In this document: positions 4,606 to 6,865 of the stretch, piece after piece | How the letters are laid out: each line of letters opens with the position of its first letter | How positions within the stretch are numbered: position 1 is the first letter of the stretch | Assembly: GCA_937894565.1 (NCBI GenBank) | Contig: CALBHK010000110.1 | Location: 1 to 6,865 of the forward strand | DNA length: 6,865 nucleotides | From: an uncultured Chlamydiae bacterium | GTDB lineage: Bacteria > Chlamydiota > Chlamydiia > Chlamydiales > CALBHK01 | Direction: 5' to 3' | Notes under the pieces: model-generated | What the model was told of the DNA's origin: nothing | Databases searched by the model: none | Seen by the model: only the letters and a program-made list of their open reading frames with translations | Position numbers and translations under genes: made by a program

Positions 4606-6865
4606 ATGAAAAAATATTTTGCCTTAATCGCGCTGCTTTTTACTACACTTTGCCATGCTGAATGCGAAGTCACCCAAGCCAATTCTGAAGCCGAATGCTC
4701 CTCCATTGTCGAAGGGGTTAATACGATTACGGGTTCCTACTCTTTTACGGTGCCGATCCATCATGTTCCCGGCGCACAGCCTGTTACCTATTATAAAAAT
4801 TTCAACAGTCATGATTACCTTTGTGAGGGAGAACCTTTTTGGTCTCAGAGTTACCGTGGTTATCTTGAAGTAGGGCAGAAAAAAATTAACGGAGTTAAAC
4901 ACAATCACGCTTTTTACATAGAGGATGGGGGGTTTAGTATCTTTCTTGTTGAACCCAACAAAGAAAAAGATATCTGTCTTAAGTTATCCCACGCTTATTC
5001 TCTTACAAGAGGAGTTACCAATACTGCCAGAGGTCTACCTTCTGCTGCTACTAATTTAAATAACATGACTCTTTGTTTAGCAGAGGGAAGAAGGGATCAA
5101 TATGCTGTGCTGACCAAGCCGGATGGAACTATTCAAAATTTTTCAAAATTTTATAAAAGAGAAAATCAACGCTCTTATGCGATGCAAGATCAGATCTTTC
5201 CCAATGGTAACCGTAGTGAATGCCATTATGACAATAACTTTCATCGCATCGGAACCACTTTTACCAATGCAGACAAGAGTGTTGTCTTTCTGAAAGAGAA
5301 TCTGGAACACTCTTATGACGATAAAAAAAACTCGATAAGCTACATGAATCGCATTTTTAGCGATGGACATAAAATAGATCAAGCTTATAAGGGATACAGA
5401 GCGGAATATACAGAGAGAAAAGATCTAATTTATTATCTTTACTGGACAACAGCCGTCGGGGCCCCAAAAGAAAATTATGCTTATGAAGATGTATACGATA
5501 GTAATTATTCAAGGTTATATCGAAGGTCAAAACCAGATCAACGCTACGTAGAGTTAAGATATTATGATTGGTATGGCTGGGATGAAAAAAATTATATCAA
5601 AGAGAAAGACCCTCGAAGAGGACGTGTCAGAGAGATTAAAGTTCCTGCCGGCAACACTACCCATCCTATCACTACTTACTCTTTTGAATACAATATCACT
5701 AAAGATAAAAGAGACTCCAAAATTCTAAGAGAAGGCGATACGTTAGTAACCGATGGTAATGGTAACTGTAAAAAGTATATCTACGATTGCTACCATCGGC
5801 TCGCAGCCATCAATCATATGGGTAAAAACACTCAATCTGAGCCTTATAGACAAGACATCTTTATATGGGGTCCAACTGGTTTTCTTCTTAACAGGCGCTT
5901 TAATGACCACACAGGCCTCTGCATCAACTATAAACGCTTTGAATATGATGAGCGTGGTAATGTAGTCAAACAAGAGACCTATGGATGTTTTAGTAAAGAG
6001 TTGAAAACCTTTCCATTAACTAAAGGTCGGCCCACAGATCCTAATCTAGAATGCCAAACAATCATCAATACTTATGCAGATAATCGGTTTAATCATCTTT
6101 TAAGCACAGATAATGGGGAGATGCTGACAACATTTACCTACCTTGAAGAGACTAATCTTCCTGTAAGCAAAATTGTAACTGACAGAAGATCTATCTCCAT
6201 AAGGGAATTTTACACCTATGATCGCAATAAAGCCTTGATAGAGCAGATCTGTGACAATGGCACGGGTACAGATAAAGAGGATCTAACCAACGTGACGCAG
6301 CGCACAATTAAGAAAATTGTCCCAAGAACAGAAGGTACGGGCATAGGACTTCCCATTGATGAATATGTCTATGGTTTTGATGTAGAGACTCAAACTGAAA
6401 AACTCATCACTAGAGTGCATAATACTTACAACTTCCACTATAAAATGAGTAGACAAGATGTCTATGACAGCAACAATCAATTCGCTCACTGCAAGCAGTG
6501 GGTCTATGATGAAAAAGGCAATTTAACTCAGGAAATCGATGCTTTGGGCAATGTTTCCACCTATGCCTATGATGCTAACTATAACTGCATCCATCAACTC
6601 TCAAATAGTGGCCAAAAAGAGTTCTTTTACACTTACGATTTTATGAACCGTTTGATCAAAAAAGAGCTCAAAGATCCGCAGGGTAATAGCTATACCACCT
6701 CTTATCGCTACGATGTGATGGGCAATCTGTTAGCAGAGATCGATCTGCGCGGCAATGAAACACAATTTGTTTATGATGCGCATAACCGCTGCATAGAGGT
6801 TAAGCGCCCCTCCGTTAATGGAGAGCAAGTCACTCTTCATAAAGAATATGATGAATGCGATAACA
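4606..6865 (+). CDS. Exported RHS/YD-repeat protein (N-terminal part, runs off the right edge)
   Basis: The frame is open without a stop for 753 codons and continues past the window. It starts with a signal peptide (MKKYFALIALLFTTLCHA, probable cleavage after Ala18), so the protein is exported. Residues 31-55 (CSSIVEGVNTITGSYSF and onward) resemble the lead-in of RHS proteins, where a VN.ITG.Y segment precedes the shell. Isolated YD units appear at 208-209, 393-394, 447-448 and 538-539, and they become regular near the end: YDEKGN (634-639), YAYDANYN (653-660), YTYDFMNR (675-682), YRYDVMGN (700-707) and VYDAHNR (722-728). Such repeats form a beta-cage around a C-terminal toxin or effector domain in RHS and teneurin-like proteins. 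The PxxxxDPxGL-type core and the variable C-terminal tip, which would reveal the activity, are beyond the edge. It has its own candidate promoter and is not obviously in an operon. Secretion through Sec is inferred from the signal peptide; release or surface display is unknown. Confidence 0.92.
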   Translation, partial: MKKYFALIALLFTTLCHAECEVTQANSEAECSSIVEGVNTITGSYSFTVPIHHVPGAQPVTYYKNFNSHDYLCEGEPFWSQSYRGYLEVGQKKINGVKHNHAFYIEDGGFSIFLVEPNKEKDICLKLSHAYSLTRGVTNTARGLPSAATNLNNMTLCLAEGRRDQYAVLTKPDGTIQNFSKFYKRENQRSYAMQDQIFPNGNRSECHYDNNFHRIGTTFTNADKSVVFLKENLEHSYDDKKNSISYMNRIFSDGHKIDQAYKGYRAEYTERKDLIYYLYWTTAVGAPKENYAYEDVYDSNYSRLYRRSKPDQRYVELRYYDWYGWDEKNYIKEKDPRRGRVREIKVPAGNTTHPITTYSFEYNITKDKRDSKILREGDTLVTDGNGNCKKYIYDCYHRLAAINHMGKNTQSEPYRQDIFIWGPTGFLLNRRFNDHTGLCINYKRFEYDERGNVVKQETYGCFSKELKTFPLTKGRPTDPNLECQTIINTYADNRFNHLLSTDNGEMLTTFTYLEETNLPVSKIVTDRRSISIREFYTYDRNKALIEQICDNGTGTDKEDLTNVTQRTIKKIVPRTEGTGIGLPIDEYVYGFDVETQTEKLITRVHNTYNFHYKMSRQDVYDSNNQFAHCKQWVYDEKGNLTQEIDALGNVSTYAYDANYNCIHQLSNSGQKEFFYTYDFMNRLIKKELKDPQGNSYTTSYRYDVMGNLLAEIDLRGNETQFVYDAHNRCIEVKRPSVNGEQVTLHKEYDECDN

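Noticed and set aside
4624..6489. Several short frames on both strands inside the RHS gene
   Set aside because: They all overlap a continuous 753-codon frame with a signal peptide and YD repeats, and none has independent support.

Overview
The window looks like an accessory region from a host-associated bacterium. It is AT-rich and sparsely coding. It carries several orphan genes with no recognisable enzyme domains, long palindromic intergenic elements, one protein with a eukaryotic-type prenylation motif, and a secreted YD-repeat (RHS) protein. My best guess is a Chlamydiota lineage of the amoeba- or arthropod-associated type. That guess rests on gene style (a signal-peptide RHS protein, an Inc-like two-lobed hydrophobic protein, a CaaX effector candidate) and not on any marker gene, so Legionellales or another intracellular group cannot be excluded.

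Layout. Positions 1-124 look like the right end of an IS200/IS605-family element: the tail of a possible tnpB frame, two strong GCC-TTTA-GGC hairpins, then AGTTGAC. The end lies about 40 bp before the Shine-Dalgarno-defined start of a small lipoprotein gene (165-911), and its TTGACT may supply the -35 of a hybrid promoter. Next comes a 226-bp nested palindromic element (942-1167). An orphan 304-residue protein follows (1316-2230), with a good extended -10 promoter and an internal 8-residue tandem repeat. It converges on a minus-strand orphan gene (2276-3043), and the two share one strong bidirectional terminator. The minus-strand protein ends KKTKKECVLF, a polybasic CaaX box.

The 601-bp gap 3044-3644 contains two more inverted-repeat elements: an imperfect one of 162 bp (3073-3234), which overlaps the likely promoter of the CaaX gene, and a nested one of 214 bp (3374-3587). 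An orphan protein with two hydrophobic lobes follows (3645-4418). The window ends inside a large exported RHS-repeat protein (4606 to beyond 6865), whose C-terminal, potentially toxic part is not visible.

No metabolic pathway or conserved operon is visible. The genes are mostly single transcription units with their own signals. The common theme is surface or secreted proteins that may meet a eukaryotic host, set among mobile or repetitive DNA. The most noteworthy item is the CaaX protein; next are the IS200/IS605 end with its possible guide RNA beside the lipoprotein gene and the three structurally similar palindromic elements.
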